From positions 1 through 40,149 of the forward strand of contig NZ_VCLA01000138.1 of the NCBI RefSeq assembly GCF_009600885.1: DNA of 40,149 bases, given 5' to 3'. Made by a program: the position numbers and the translations under genes. The notes below the pieces were generated by a model that ran no database searches, was not told where the DNA came from, and saw only the letters and a program-made list of their open reading frames with translations. Source of the stretch: Streptomyces jumonjinensis (GTDB lineage: Bacteria > Actinomycetota > Actinomycetes > Streptomycetales > Streptomycetaceae). Positions 1-7,359 of the stretch are shown here, one piece after another; the stretch's first letter is position 1, and each line of letters begins with the position of its first letter.

Positions 1-1070
1 GCCGTCAGCACGGCGATCATGGCCCAGCGCTCGCCGATCGGCAGCACGATCATCCGGCGGACCCACACCGTCCAGCCGACGCTGTCGAGCTTGTCGGAGA
101 GGGCGGCGGTGGGGCTGGTGTTGGAGATCGCGTCGTGGTTGGCCTCGTTGAAGGAGAAGTCCACGACATGGCGGCAGGTCTGGAGCACCATCGCGCCGAG
201 GGCCAGCGCCCAGACGTCGTCCCCGCCGCGGGCCGCGCCGAGGGCGAGGCCCGCGTAGTAGGCGTACTCCTTGGCCCGGTCGAAGGTGGCGTCCAGCCAG
301 GCGCCCAGCGTCGAGTACTGGAGGGAGTAGCGGGCGACCTGCCCGTCCGTGCAGTCCAGGACGAAGGAGAGGAGCAGCAGCACACCGGCCGCGATGAAGC
401 CGCCGCGGGTGCCGGTGGCGGCGGCTGCCGCCGCGATCAGCGCGGTGATCAGGGAGGCGGTGGTGACCTGGTTGGGGGTGAAGCCCCGGCGGGCGCACCA
501 GCGGGCGATGTAGCGCGAGTAGGGGCTGACGCAGTAGGTGGTGAAGAAGCCGTCGCGGGCCTTCACGGCGGAGCGCAGCCGTACGGCCTCGTCGTCGACG
601 GCGGCGACGGCCTGCCGGGCCTCGTTGCGCGCCTGGGGGTCGCCGGGCACGGTCGCGACGAGCGATCCCAGCTCCGGCCGGTGGACGGCCGCGCCGTCGG
701 CGTCGAGCGCCTCGGCGAGCGCGTCGGGCGCCACGGTGTCGAGGGCGGTGTCGAGGGCGAGGGCGCCGGTACCGGTCGCGGCGGTCAGGGCCCGGGTCAG
801 CGCCCCGCGGCCCTCGGGGGCCGCCGTGACCGCGCCCGGGACCGCGGCCAGCGGGAAGCGGGGGTCGGTGAGCGCGAGCCGGAGCGAGTGGACATGCCCG
901 ACGAACCGGGCGTCCACGACGGCGACCCGTTCAGCGGCGGGGACCGCGGCGAGGAGCGCCGCGGTCTCGGCGGGGCCGGGAGAGACCTGTACGTCGAAGC
1001 CCAGCGACCGCAGATCGCCATCGAGCGGCGATCCTGGCACGGGCGGACCGGTGAGGATGGCGGTCGACAG
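1..1070 (-). CDS. CDP-alcohol phosphatidyltransferase family protein (C-terminus beyond the window)
   Basis: Integral-membrane enzyme expected to transfer a phospho-alcohol from a CDP-alcohol (phospholipid or phosphopolyol synthesis). The family motif D-G-x2-A-R ... G-x3-D-x3-D is visible at about residues 238-263 (DCTDGQVARYS, then GAWLDATFD), complement of roughly 280-358, followed by hydrophobic segments. The first ~190 residues form a non-membrane domain of unknown role, possibly nucleotidyltransferase-like; that part is inference. An in-frame stop sits at 1077-1079, so the start lies just below it. AAGGAG lies 9 nt before a CTG at 1068-1070; the first conventional start is GTG at 1038-1040, which has no good ribosome-binding site. 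I prefer CTG. The gene is divergent from galE, and its 3' end is outside the window. Substrate cannot be assigned. Confidence 0.85.
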   Translation of the reverse strand, partial: MSTAILTGPPVPGSPLDGDLRSLGFDVQVSPGPAETAALLAAVPAAERVAVVDARFVGHVHSLRLALTDPRFPLAAVPGAVTAAPEGRGALTRALTAATGTGALALDTALDTVAPDALAEALDADGAAVHRPELGSLVATVPGDPQARNEARQAVAAVDDEAVRLRSAVKARDGFFTTYCVSPYSRYIARWCARRGFTPNQVTTASLITALIAAAAAATGTRGGFIAAGVLLLLSFVLDCTDGQVARYSLQYSTLGAWLDATFDRAKEYAYYAGLALGAARGGDDVWALALGAMVLQTCRHVVDFSFNEANHDAISNTSPTAALSDKLDSVGWTVWVRRMIVLPIGERWAMIAVLT

Positions 1071-1405
1071 ACGAACTCACTCCTTGGAACCGAGGGTGTG
1101 GGCGCGCGACGGCGTGGCCCGGTGAGTCGGGCGGCGGGACGTCGGCGAGGCTTCGGCAGAGGCTATCGGATGCGCTCGGGCGGCAATTCACTGGCCGTTT
1201 ACGCCCCGATCGGGCCCCGGTCGCCACGGCCGGGCCCGCGGGGAGGGTCCAGCCGGAGATCATCATCGTCGATCAAGCCCTCGGCCCACAAACCGCCGTC
1301 CGCCGGACCCGGGGCCCGGGTGGGCCCGGGTCCGTCTCCGCGAAGTCGCCGCGTCCCCCCGGGCGGGCGGACGGCGCTTGGCGGAGACGACCTAGGCTGG
1401 CGGTC
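1071..1405. promoter_or_regulatory. Divergent intergenic region upstream of galE
   Basis: No convincing gene lies in this 335-bp gap. It holds a strong hairpin at 1305-1333 (GGACCCGGGGCCC facing GGGCCCGGGTCC with one bulge). A perfect 9-bp inverted repeat, CGTCTCCGC at 1333-1341 and GCGGAGACG at 1381-1389, brackets the galE core promoter. The likely galE -10 is TAGGCT at 1393-1398, 7 nt before the ATG, so the transcript is probably leaderless. The inverted repeat could be an operator, but no regulator gene is adjacent. The AAGGAG for the leftward gene lies at 1080-1085. Confidence 0.5.
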
Positions 1406-2389
1406 ATGACTTGGCTGATCACAGGTGGAGCGGGATACATCGGCGCCCATGTGGCGCGGGCGATGGCGGCGGCGGGCGAGTCGGTCGTCGTGCTGGACGA
1501 TATGTCGACAGGGTTCGCCGACCGGCTCCCCCAGGAGATTCCGTATGTCCAGGGGACGGTGCTGGACCGGGAGCTCCTCGACCGGACCCTCGCGGAGCAC
1601 GGCGTCACGGGCGTCGTCCATCTCGCGGGAAAGAAGCAGGTCGGGCAGTCGGTGGAGCAGCCGCTCGGCTACTACCGGGAGAATGTGCACGGTCTGACCG
1701 TGCTGCTGGAAGCGGTCGTCCAGGCCGGTGTGCGGAACTTCCTCTTCTCGTCGTCGGCGGCGGTGTACGGGGTTCCGGAGGTGGATCCGATCCCCGAGTC
1801 GGCTCCCTGCGCCCCGATCAATCCGTACGGCGAGACCAAGCTCGCCGGGGAGTGGCTGGTACGGGCGGCGGGCCGGGCGCACTCCCTGTCGACGGCCTGT
1901 CTGCGCTACTTCAATGTGGCGGGCACGGCCCGCCCCGAGCTCTCGGACACCGGGGTTTCCAACATCATTCCGATGTTCTTCGACCGGATCACCCGCGGCG
2001 AGGAGCCGAGGATCTTCGGCGACGACTATCCGACGCCGGACGGCACCTGCGTCCGCGACTACATCCATGTCTCCGATCTCGCGGACGCCCATCTCACGGT
2101 GGCCCGGCGGCTGACCGCCCAGCAGACCCCCGGCGATCTCACGGTGAACATCGGCCGCGGCGTCGGGGTCTCGGTGCGGGAGCTGGCCTCACTGGTGAGC
2201 GAGGTCACCGGGCGGACGGTGGACCCGGTCGTCGAGCCGCGCCGCCCCGGGGACGCGGCGAAGGCGGTCGCGTCGGTCGCCCTGATCGGCGAGGAGCTGG
2301 GCTGGCGGGCCACCCACGGGGTGCGCGAGATGGTCGAGTCGGCCTGGGAGGGGTGGCGTCTTCGGCACCCCGGGGCCGGGGAATTCTGA
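1406..2389 (+). CDS. galE: UDP-glucose 4-epimerase GalE
   Basis: NAD-dependent epimerase interconverting UDP-glucose and UDP-galactose (Leloir pathway and supply of UDP-galactose to cell-surface glycans). It has 327 residues, normal for a bacterial GalE. The extended short-chain dehydrogenase fold is marked by GGAGYIG at residues 7-13 for NAD, the catalytic serine in FLFSSSAAVYG (about 116-117), and YGETK with Tyr141 and Lys145. A 7-nt gap between TAGGCT and the ATG, with no Shine-Dalgarno, points to leaderless translation. It stands alone, not in a gal operon, divergent from a CDP-alcohol phosphatidyltransferase; a shared role in envelope glycan or phospholipid synthesis is possible but inferred. 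A strong hairpin follows the stop. Confidence 0.93.
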   Translation: MTWLITGGAGYIGAHVARAMAAAGESVVVLDDMSTGFADRLPQEIPYVQGTVLDRELLDRTLAEHGVTGVVHLAGKKQVGQSVEQPLGYYRENVHGLTVLLEAVVQAGVRNFLFSSSAAVYGVPEVDPIPESAPCAPINPYGETKLAGEWLVRAAGRAHSLSTACLRYFNVAGTARPELSDTGVSNIIPMFFDRITRGEEPRIFGDDYPTPDGTCVRDYIHVSDLADAHLTVARRLTAQQTPGDLTVNIGRGVGVSVRELASLVSEVTGRTVDPVVEPRRPGDAAKAVASVALIGEELGWRATHGVREMVESAWEGWRLRHPGAGEF

Positions 2390-2435
2390 CGAGTCCGCTC
2401 AGCACCCGCGCACGGTGATCGCCGATCTTGCACCA

Positions 2436-2470
2436 CACCTGACCTGCGGATCGTTTCCGCAGGTCAGGTG
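2436..2470 (+). terminator. Hairpin terminator after galE
   Basis: Perfect 15-bp inverted repeat (CACCTGACCTGCGGA at 2436-2450, its complement at 2456-2470) with a 5-nt loop, 46 nt after the galE stop. There is no U-tract, as is common for Streptomyces terminators. It separates galE from the downstream exporter. Confidence 0.75.
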
Positions 2471-2473
2471 AGA

Positions 2474-2488
2474 TGACAACGGTGTTCA
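2474..2488 (+). promoter_or_regulatory. Candidate Zur box upstream of zitB
   Basis: TGACAACGGTGTTCA matches 11 of 15 positions of the Streptomyces Zur box as I recall it (TGAAAATGATTTTCA, a 7-1-7 inverted repeat), including both outer TGA/TCA triplets. It lies 83 bp upstream of the zinc-exporter start. In S. coelicolor, Zur is known to activate zitB under high zinc from an upstream site, and the position here fits that. Assignment is by motif and context only. Confidence 0.5.
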
Positions 2489-2570
2489 GTGCCGTGTTGC
2501 CCATACCCCCCACCCGTAGTTCACTGAGATTTCGAACAGCTCGAATTCCGATGGACCGGAGGCTTTCCCG

Positions 2571-3515
2571 ATGGGGGCTGGGCATGATCACGGACACGGG
2601 CACACCCATGGCACGCCGACGGCCGGCACGGCCTCGGCGGCCTACCGGGGACGGCTGCGCATCGCGCTGACGATCACACTGAGCGTGATGGTCCTGGAGA
2701 TCGTCGGTGGCTATGTCACCGGTTCGCTCGCCCTGGTGGCGGACGCCGCCCATATGGCGACGGACGGCATCGGCCTCGCCATGGCGCTGATCGCGATCCA
2801 CTTCGCGAACCGGCCGCCCAGCACCAACCGCACCTTCGGCTTCGCGCGGGCGGAGATACTCGCCGCGCTCGCCAACTGTCTGCTGCTGCTGGTCGTCGGC
2901 GGCTATGTGCTCTACGAGGCCGTCCAGCGGTTCGTCACCCCCACCGAGACCAAGGGCGGGCTGACGATCGCGTTCGCCCTCGTCGGTCTGCTCGCCAATG
3001 TGATCTCCCTCTCGCTGCTGATGCGCGGCCAGAAGGACAGCCTCAATGTGCGCGGCGCCTACCTCGAAGTGCTCAATGACGCGCTCGGCTCGGTGGCGGT
3101 GCTGATCTCGGCGACGATCATCCTCACCACCGGCTGGCAGGCCGCCGACCCGATCGCCTCGCTGGTGATCGGCCTGATGATCGTGCCGCGCACCTGGAAG
3201 CTGCTGCGGGAGACGCTGAACGTCCTGCTGGAGGCCGCCCCCAAGGGCGTCGACATGGCGGAGGTACGGGAGCACATACTGGCGCTGCCCGGGGTGGAGG
3301 ACGTCCACGATCTGCACGCCTGGACGATCACTTCCGGGATGCCCGTGCTCTCCGCGCACGTGGTGGTGAGCCAGAGCGTGCTGGACTCGGTCGGCCACGA
3401 GAAGATGCTGCACGATCTCCAGGGCTGCCTCGGCGATCACTTCGACGTGGCGCACTGCACCTTCCAGCTGGAGCCCGCCGGCCACGCGGAGCACGAGGCC
3501 GGGCTCTGCCACTGA
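2571..3515 (+). CDS. zitB: Cation diffusion facilitator, ZitB-type zinc exporter
   Basis: Proton-coupled divalent-cation exporter of the CDF family, probably moving Zn2+ out of the cytoplasm. It has 314 residues: a His-rich N-terminus (HDHGHGHTHG, residues 5-14), six predicted membrane segments (about 28-200) and a cytoplasmic metal-binding C-terminal domain with VHDLHAW. The TM2 metal site is canonical (His61-x3-Asp65 in AHMATD), but the TM5 motif is ExxxD (Glu166, Asp170 in EVLND) rather than HxxxD, so specificity may differ. GGAGG 8 nt before the ATG supports this start. A candidate Zur box upstream fits the ZitB assignment. The final codons are the first unit of a 19-bp tandem repeat. Confidence 0.87.
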   Translation: MGAGHDHGHGHTHGTPTAGTASAAYRGRLRIALTITLSVMVLEIVGGYVTGSLALVADAAHMATDGIGLAMALIAIHFANRPPSTNRTFGFARAEILAALANCLLLLVVGGYVLYEAVQRFVTPTETKGGLTIAFALVGLLANVISLSLLMRGQKDSLNVRGAYLEVLNDALGSVAVLISATIILTTGWQAADPIASLVIGLMIVPRTWKLLRETLNVLLEAAPKGVDMAEVREHILALPGVEDVHDLHAWTITSGMPVLSAHVVVSQSVLDSVGHEKMLHDLQGCLGDHFDVAHCTFQLEPAGHAEHEAGLCH

Positions 3516-3629
3516 GGCCGGGCTCTGTCACCGGGGCCGGGCTCTGTCACCGGGGCCGGGTTCTGTCACCGGGGCCGGGTTCTGTCACCGGGACCGGGCG
3601 CCCTCGCCGGGGCCGGGCTCTGGCACCGG
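3497..3629 (+). repeat. Seven 19-bp tandem repeats spanning the zitB stop codon
   Basis: Units start at 3497, 3516, 3535, 3554, 3573, 3592 and 3611, core GGCCGGGCTCTGTCACCGG. The first unit encodes the last residues of ZitB and its TGA; the middle four are nearly identical, the outer ones diverged. This looks like slippage amplification outward from the 3' end of the gene. Beyond it, up to idi at 3795, I see no further gene. Confidence 0.85.
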
Positions 3630-3794
3630 GTCCGCCCTCCGGTACGCCGGATACGCCGTATCCCCCGGTTCGATCGGTTTCAATGGCTTCCGGGGGCGTC
3701 AGGGACGTTCCGGCCATCCGGAGTGCGGACTGACCGCCTCCGTGCGGCAGACTGAGCAGGCCCCACAGGGCGAGGACCACAGCGAAGGATGGTT

Positions 3795-4406
3795 ATGCCG
3801 ACCTCACCTACCTCACCGACCACACCGGCCGACGCCGCGAGCGGCGCGTCGGACGACGCACCGGAGACGATCCTGCTCGAACTGGTCGATGAGCACGGCA
3901 ACACCATCGGCACCGAGGAGAAGCTGACCGCCCACCGGGCCCCCGGCCTGCTGCACCGGGCGTTCTCCGTCTTCCTCTTCGACGAGCGGGGGCGGCTGCT
4001 GCTCCAGCGCCGCGCGCTGGGGAAGTACCACTCCCCCGGCGTCTGGTCGAACACCTGCTGCGGCCATCCCTACCCCGGCGAGGCTCCCTTCGCCGCCGCG
4101 GCCCGGCGCACCCATGAGGAGCTCGGGATCTCGCCCTCGCTGCTCGCGGAGGCGGGCACGGTCCGCTACAACCACCCGGACCCGGCCTCGGGACTGGTGG
4201 AGCAGGAGTACAACCATCTCTTCGTCGGGCTGGTGCAGGCCGACGTGCGGCCGGACCCGGAGGAGGTCGGCGAGACGGCCTTCGTCACCCCGGCCGAGCT
4301 GGCCGAGCGGCATGCCTCGGCGCCCTTCTCGGCGTGGTTCATGACGGTGCTGGACGCCGCCCGCCCGGCGGTCAGGGAGCTGACGGGCCCCTCCGGCGGC
4401 TGGTGA
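3795..4406 (+). CDS. idi: Isopentenyl-diphosphate delta-isomerase, type I
   Basis: Cytoplasmic Nudix-fold enzyme interconverting isopentenyl and dimethylallyl diphosphate, the starter balance for all isoprenoids. It has 203 residues. The catalytic cysteine is in SNTCCGHP (Cys88/89), the metal-binding region includes HRAFSVFLFD and the Nudix-like RRTHEELGI, and the catalytic glutamate lies in EQEYNH near residue 138. An ATG six bases earlier (3789) overlaps the ribosome-binding site; GAAGG at 3784-3788 is better placed for the ATG at 3795. The first ~23 residues are Thr/Ser/Pro/Ala-rich and outside the domain. No mevalonate or carotenoid genes are beside it. It is convergent with the HATPase gene through a shared hairpin. 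Confidence 0.93.
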   Translation: MPTSPTSPTTPADAASGASDDAPETILLELVDEHGNTIGTEEKLTAHRAPGLLHRAFSVFLFDERGRLLLQRRALGKYHSPGVWSNTCCGHPYPGEAPFAAAARRTHEELGISPSLLAEAGTVRYNHPDPASGLVEQEYNHLFVGLVQADVRPDPEEVGETAFVTPAELAERHASAPFSAWFMTVLDAARPAVRELTGPSGGW

Positions 4407-4414
4407 CGCGCAGC

Positions 4415-4444
4415 GCCCGGCGGGGTCCGCGGACCCCGCCGGGC
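4415..4444. terminator. Bidirectional hairpin terminator between idi and the HATPase gene
   Basis: A 30-bp perfect palindrome (GCCCGGCGGGGTCCG and its complement) fills the gap between the two convergent stop codons, so it can end transcription in both directions. Confidence 0.8.
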
Positions 4445-4446
4445 GG

Positions 4447-4899
4447 TCAGAGCGGCTTGAGCGGCAGCTCGGCCCAGACGACCTTCCCGCCGCGCGCGGT
4501 GCGCTCGACGTCGTAGCGACCGCCCGCCGCCAGGACGGTCTCCCGGACGAGCAGCAACCCCCGGCCCCCGGTCTGCGCCCAGTCGGACTCCAGCGCCCGG
4601 GGACGGCAGGGATGGCCGTCCTCCACCGAGACCCTGATCCGGTCGGCTCCGACGGCCACCTCGACGGCGACCTCGGGCGAGAGCGGGGCCGCGTGCTTGA
4701 CGGTGTTGGTCACCAGCTCGGAGACGATCAGCAGCAGCCCGTGGACCACCTCGTCACAGGCCGGCACGCGCCGGCGGCGCAGCAGATCGCGCACGGCGTG
4801 CCGGGCGCGCGGCACCGACGCCTCGGTGGTGGGAGCGGTGAACCGCCAGACCCCCTCGTACGACAGCGGCCGAGCGGGGACGCCCCCCGGGCTCTCCAT
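4447..4899 (-). CDS. ATP-binding protein, anti-sigma-factor-like HATPase (RsbW/SpoIIAB type)
   Basis: Small soluble protein of 150 residues made of a single GHKL ATPase domain, the kind found in large numbers in Streptomyces as anti-sigma or switch kinases. The N box is ELVTNTVKHA (about 61-70), the G1 box VEDGHP, and the G2 box GGRGLLLV. There is no sensor, membrane segment or dimerisation domain, and no sigma factor or antagonist next door, so its partner is unknown. The ATG at 4899 lacks a clear ribosome-binding site, so an internal GTG start is possible. It lies downstream of the HdeD-like gene on the same strand after a 230-bp gap, and probably has its own promoter. Confidence 0.8.
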   Translation of the reverse strand: MESPGGVPARPLSYEGVWRFTAPTTEASVPRARHAVRDLLRRRRVPACDEVVHGLLLIVSELVTNTVKHAAPLSPEVAVEVAVGADRIRVSVEDGHPCRPRALESDWAQTGGRGLLLVRETVLAAGGRYDVERTARGGKVVWAELPLKPL

Positions 4900-5129
4900 G
4901 ATCCGGTACCCACCCTTGACTCGACCGTCACTGACCTTCGGGGGACCAGTGTCAGCAGCGAGCCGGTCCGCGCCCTGGGAACTGAACAGAAGTCAGCGCC
5001 AATCGACGCTTTCCGACCGGATACGTATCGCGGGGTCGGCCGGTGCGACCGGTTCTGTCGTACTCGCGGCTGTTCACCCCCGGCGGCCCCGGGCAGCGGC
5101 GCTCGGAGCGCGGCCCCGGGCGGCGGCGC

Positions 5130-5738
5130 TCAAAGCACCCGGCCCTGATCGCCCGGTCCGCCCGGTTCGCCCGGTCCCGGTTCGGTGACCATGGTGACGA
5201 TCCGCCGGCCGCCGACGCCGATGGCGATGAGGCCGAGCCCGTCGAAGAGCAGCCACAGCGAGAAGAACAGACCCAGCACATAGCGGCTGCTCTCCGGCCA
5301 GTTGCCGAGCACCAGAATGCCCAGCAGCAGCCCGACCGCGCCCTGGAACAGGGTCCAGCCGAACTGCGGGCCCCGCACCGCCAGCGAGCCCACCAGCCGG
5401 AAGAGCCCACCAGTCAGGAAGAGCAGCGCGGCGAAGAGGGTCAGGGCCTCGGCCGATCCCTGGGGGTGGCGGATGACGACGACGCCCGCCGCGATGTTCA
5501 GTGCGGCGACCACCACCGCCAGCCAGAAGTAGTCGCTGCCCCGGGACTGGACCGCGTGCACCAGGCCCACCAGCCCGCCGATCAGCAGCAGCCAGCCGAA
5601 GAGCAGCATGGAGGTCAGGGTGGCGAGCCCGGTGTAGACGAGCCCCACCACCCCCGCGATCACCAGAATGGTGCCGAGCACGGCCAGCAGACCGAAATTC
5701 CGCTTCAGCCTCCTGGGCTCCTGAGCAGTACCGGCCAT
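5130..5738 (-). CDS. HdeD/DUF308 family integral membrane protein
   Basis: Predicted inner-membrane protein of 202 residues with six hydrophobic helices between about residues 15 and 180 (for example GLLAVLGTILVIAGVVGLVY and YVLGLFFSLWLLFDGLGLIA). This pattern and length match the HdeD acid-resistance/DUF308 family, whose biochemical role is unclear. The C-terminus is a short Gly/Pro-rich tail. The ATG at 5738 is preceded by GAGGAGG, an excellent ribosome-binding site. The gene is divergent from the crotonase gene across 75 bp. Downstream at about 5083-5131 there are two imperfect direct copies of a GGCCCCGGGC-GCGGCGCTC sequence reaching the stop codon. Confidence 0.8.
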   Translation of the reverse strand: MAGTAQEPRRLKRNFGLLAVLGTILVIAGVVGLVYTGLATLTSMLLFGWLLLIGGLVGLVHAVQSRGSDYFWLAVVVAALNIAAGVVVIRHPQGSAEALTLFAALLFLTGGLFRLVGSLAVRGPQFGWTLFQGAVGLLLGILVLGNWPESSRYVLGLFFSLWLLFDGLGLIAIGVGGRRIVTMVTEPGPGEPGGPGDQGRVL

Positions 5739-5800
5739 CGTGTCCTCCTCGGCCCGCCCCTCTCGTGCCCCTTCTTGATCGTAGATCCGGGCACGCCGGA

Positions 5801-5816
5801 TAGCATCCGGCGCATG
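5801..5816 (+). promoter_or_regulatory. Leaderless -10/start of the crotonase gene
   Basis: TAGCAT at 5801-5806 lies 7 nt before the ATG at 5814, with no Shine-Dalgarno between them. Transcription would begin at or next to the A of the ATG. The -35 is not clear. Confidence 0.45.
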
Positions 5817-6599
5817 GAAGAGCCGGAGCCGTATCCCAGGGAGCCGGAGCCGCGGCTGACGCACAGCGTCGCGGACGGCGTCGCCACGGTCGTCATCAGC
5901 AATCCCGCCAAGCGCAACGCGATGACGGCCGGAATGTGGCGGGCGCTGCCCGCGCTGCTCGACGGGCTCGCCGCGGACCGGGCGGTCCGGGCGCTGGTGC
6001 TCACCGGCGAGGGGGCGACGTTCTGCGCCGGGGCCGACATCTCCTCGCTGCGGGAGCCGGGCGCCCCCGTGCAGGAGCTGGCCGTACGCGCCGAGGACGC
6101 GCTCGCCGCCTTTCCCAAGCCGACGCTCGCCGCCGTACGGGGCCACTGCGTGGGCGGCGGCTGCCAGCTCGCCGCCGCCTGCGATCTGCGGTTCGCAGCG
6201 GAGGGCGCGCTCTTCGGGGTGACCCCCGCGAAGCTCGGGATCGTCTATCCGGCCTCCTCCACCCGCCGGCTCGTCGCGCTGAGCGGACCGTCCGCGGCCA
6301 AGTATCTGCTGTTCTCCGGCGAGTTGATCGACACGGCACGGGCGCTGCGCACCGGGCTGGTGGACGAGGTGCTGCCCGCGGACGGGCTGGCGGAGCGGGT
6401 GGCCGGATTCACCCGGATCGTCGCCTCGCGGTCACAGCTCACCCAGGCGGCGGCCAAGGAGTTCGCGGCGGGCCGCGGCGACCGGGAGGCGTACTGGGCG
6501 GTGCGGGCGAGCGAGCAGACCGGCGTGGACGGCGACACCGGCGAGGGGGTCGCCGCCTTTCTGGAGCGGCGCGCGCCGCGGTTCACCTGGAGCGTGTGA
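5814..6599 (+). CDS. Enoyl-CoA hydratase/isomerase-family protein with both catalytic glutamates replaced
   Basis: Crotonase-fold protein of 261 residues, expected to bind an acyl-CoA in the cytoplasm. The oxyanion-hole segments are present (CAGADISS about 71-78; GHCVGGGCQLA about 110-120). The two glutamates that catalyse hydration in classical enoyl-CoA hydratases are absent: Gln118 stands at the first (GGGCQLA instead of GGGCELA) and Pro138/Ala139 at the second (VTPAKLG instead of LPEVKLG). The FadB-like protein at 23535-25748 keeps both, a useful internal control. It may be an isomerase, thioesterase, decarboxylase or other crotonase activity rather than a hydratase. It stands alone, with a probable leaderless start, and ends at a hairpin facing the DJ-1 gene. 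Confidence 0.87.
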   Translation: MEEPEPYPREPEPRLTHSVADGVATVVISNPAKRNAMTAGMWRALPALLDGLAADRAVRALVLTGEGATFCAGADISSLREPGAPVQELAVRAEDALAAFPKPTLAAVRGHCVGGGCQLAAACDLRFAAEGALFGVTPAKLGIVYPASSTRRLVALSGPSAAKYLLFSGELIDTARALRTGLVDEVLPADGLAERVAGFTRIVASRSQLTQAAAKEFAAGRGDREAYWAVRASEQTGVDGDTGEGVAAFLERRAPRFTWSV

Positions 6600-6605
6600 G
6601 GGCGG

Positions 6606-6644
6606 CCGGGCGGCCCTGAGAGCGGTGGGCCCCGGGCCGCCCGG
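6606..6644. terminator. Hairpin between convergent crotonase and DJ-1 genes
   Basis: An 11-bp perfect stem (CCGGGCGGCCC at 6606-6616 and its complement at 6634-6644) with a 17-nt loop lies between two convergent stop codons. It probably serves as a bidirectional terminator. Confidence 0.65.
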
Positions 6645-6664
6645 ATCAGGGGAGCGTCCCGGGC

Positions 6665-7306
6665 TCAGCTGGGCGGGAGCGGCGCCGTCAGCTCCTTCCG
6701 CAGCCGGGCGACGATCTCCGCCGGGGCCTTCTCGGGCGATCCGGCGTCATAGGGCGGCTGCGGGTCGTACTCGGTCAGCAGCTGTACGGACTGGGCGAGG
6801 GCGTCGCCGCCGATCCGGCCCAGCAGATGCAGCGCCATGTCGATGCCGGAGGAGACCCCGGCGGCCGTGACGTACTTGCCGTCGAAGACGACCCGCTCCC
6901 CGGTGGGCTCCGCGCCGAACTCCGCGAGCTCGCCGAGGGTGATCCAGTGGGAGGTGGCGCGGCGGCCCGCCAGCAGCCCGGCCCCGGCCAGGACGAGCGA
7001 GCCGGTGCAGACGGAGGCGGTCCAGGTGCTGGTGGCGTCCGCGGTGCGCAGCCAGTCGAGGATCGCCTCGTCGCGCATGGCCGCCTCGGAGCCCGGTCCG
7101 CCGGGGACCAGCACGATGTCGGGGCGCGGCACCTCGGCGAGGGTCCGGTCGGCGACCAGGGCGAGCGACCTCTGGTCGCCCCGGACCGGCCCTGCCTCCT
7201 TGGCGACGAAGACCGTCTCGGAGTCCGGGAGCCGGCCGAGGAGCTCATAGGGGCCGATGGCGTCGAGGGCGGTGAAGTCGTCGTACAGGAGAACGGCGAT
7301 CTGCAT
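6665..7306 (-). CDS. DJ-1/PfpI family protein, isonitrile-hydratase-like
   Basis: Soluble 213-residue protein of the class-I glutamine-amidotransferase-like superfamily. The nucleophile elbow is SVCTGS with Cys100, and an aspartate in TALDAIGP (Asp15) matches the acidic partner of isonitrile hydratase InhA; these agree with, but do not prove, that chemistry. The domain resembles the N-terminal half of the adjacent AraC-type regulator (SVCTGALLLAEAGLL there, SVCTGSLVLAGAGLL here). AAAGGA 7 nt before the ATG at 7306 supports the start. It is on the same strand as the regulator, 258 bp downstream of it. Confidence 0.87.
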   Translation of the reverse strand: MQIAVLLYDDFTALDAIGPYELLGRLPDSETVFVAKEAGPVRGDQRSLALVADRTLAEVPRPDIVLVPGGPGSEAAMRDEAILDWLRTADATSTWTASVCTGSLVLAGAGLLAGRRATSHWITLGELAEFGAEPTGERVVFDGKYVTAAGVSSGIDMALHLLGRIGGDALAQSVQLLTEYDPQPPYDAGSPEKAPAEIVARLRKELTAPLPPS

Positions 7307-7359
7307 CGGATGTTCCTTTCGGTGTGCGGACGGCCGGGCGGGCGGTGCCCCGGCAGGTC

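Noticed and set aside
135..1409. Long open frame on the + strand opposite the CDP-alcohol phosphatidyltransferase
   Set aside because: Translation is Gly/Arg-rich low complexity with no domain. It is the antisense shadow of a real gene and runs through the galE promoter.
5739..6146. N-terminal extension of the HdeD-like protein into the crotonase gene
   Set aside because: The added sequence is antisense to a well-supported crotonase, and the internal ATG at 5738 has an excellent ribosome-binding site.
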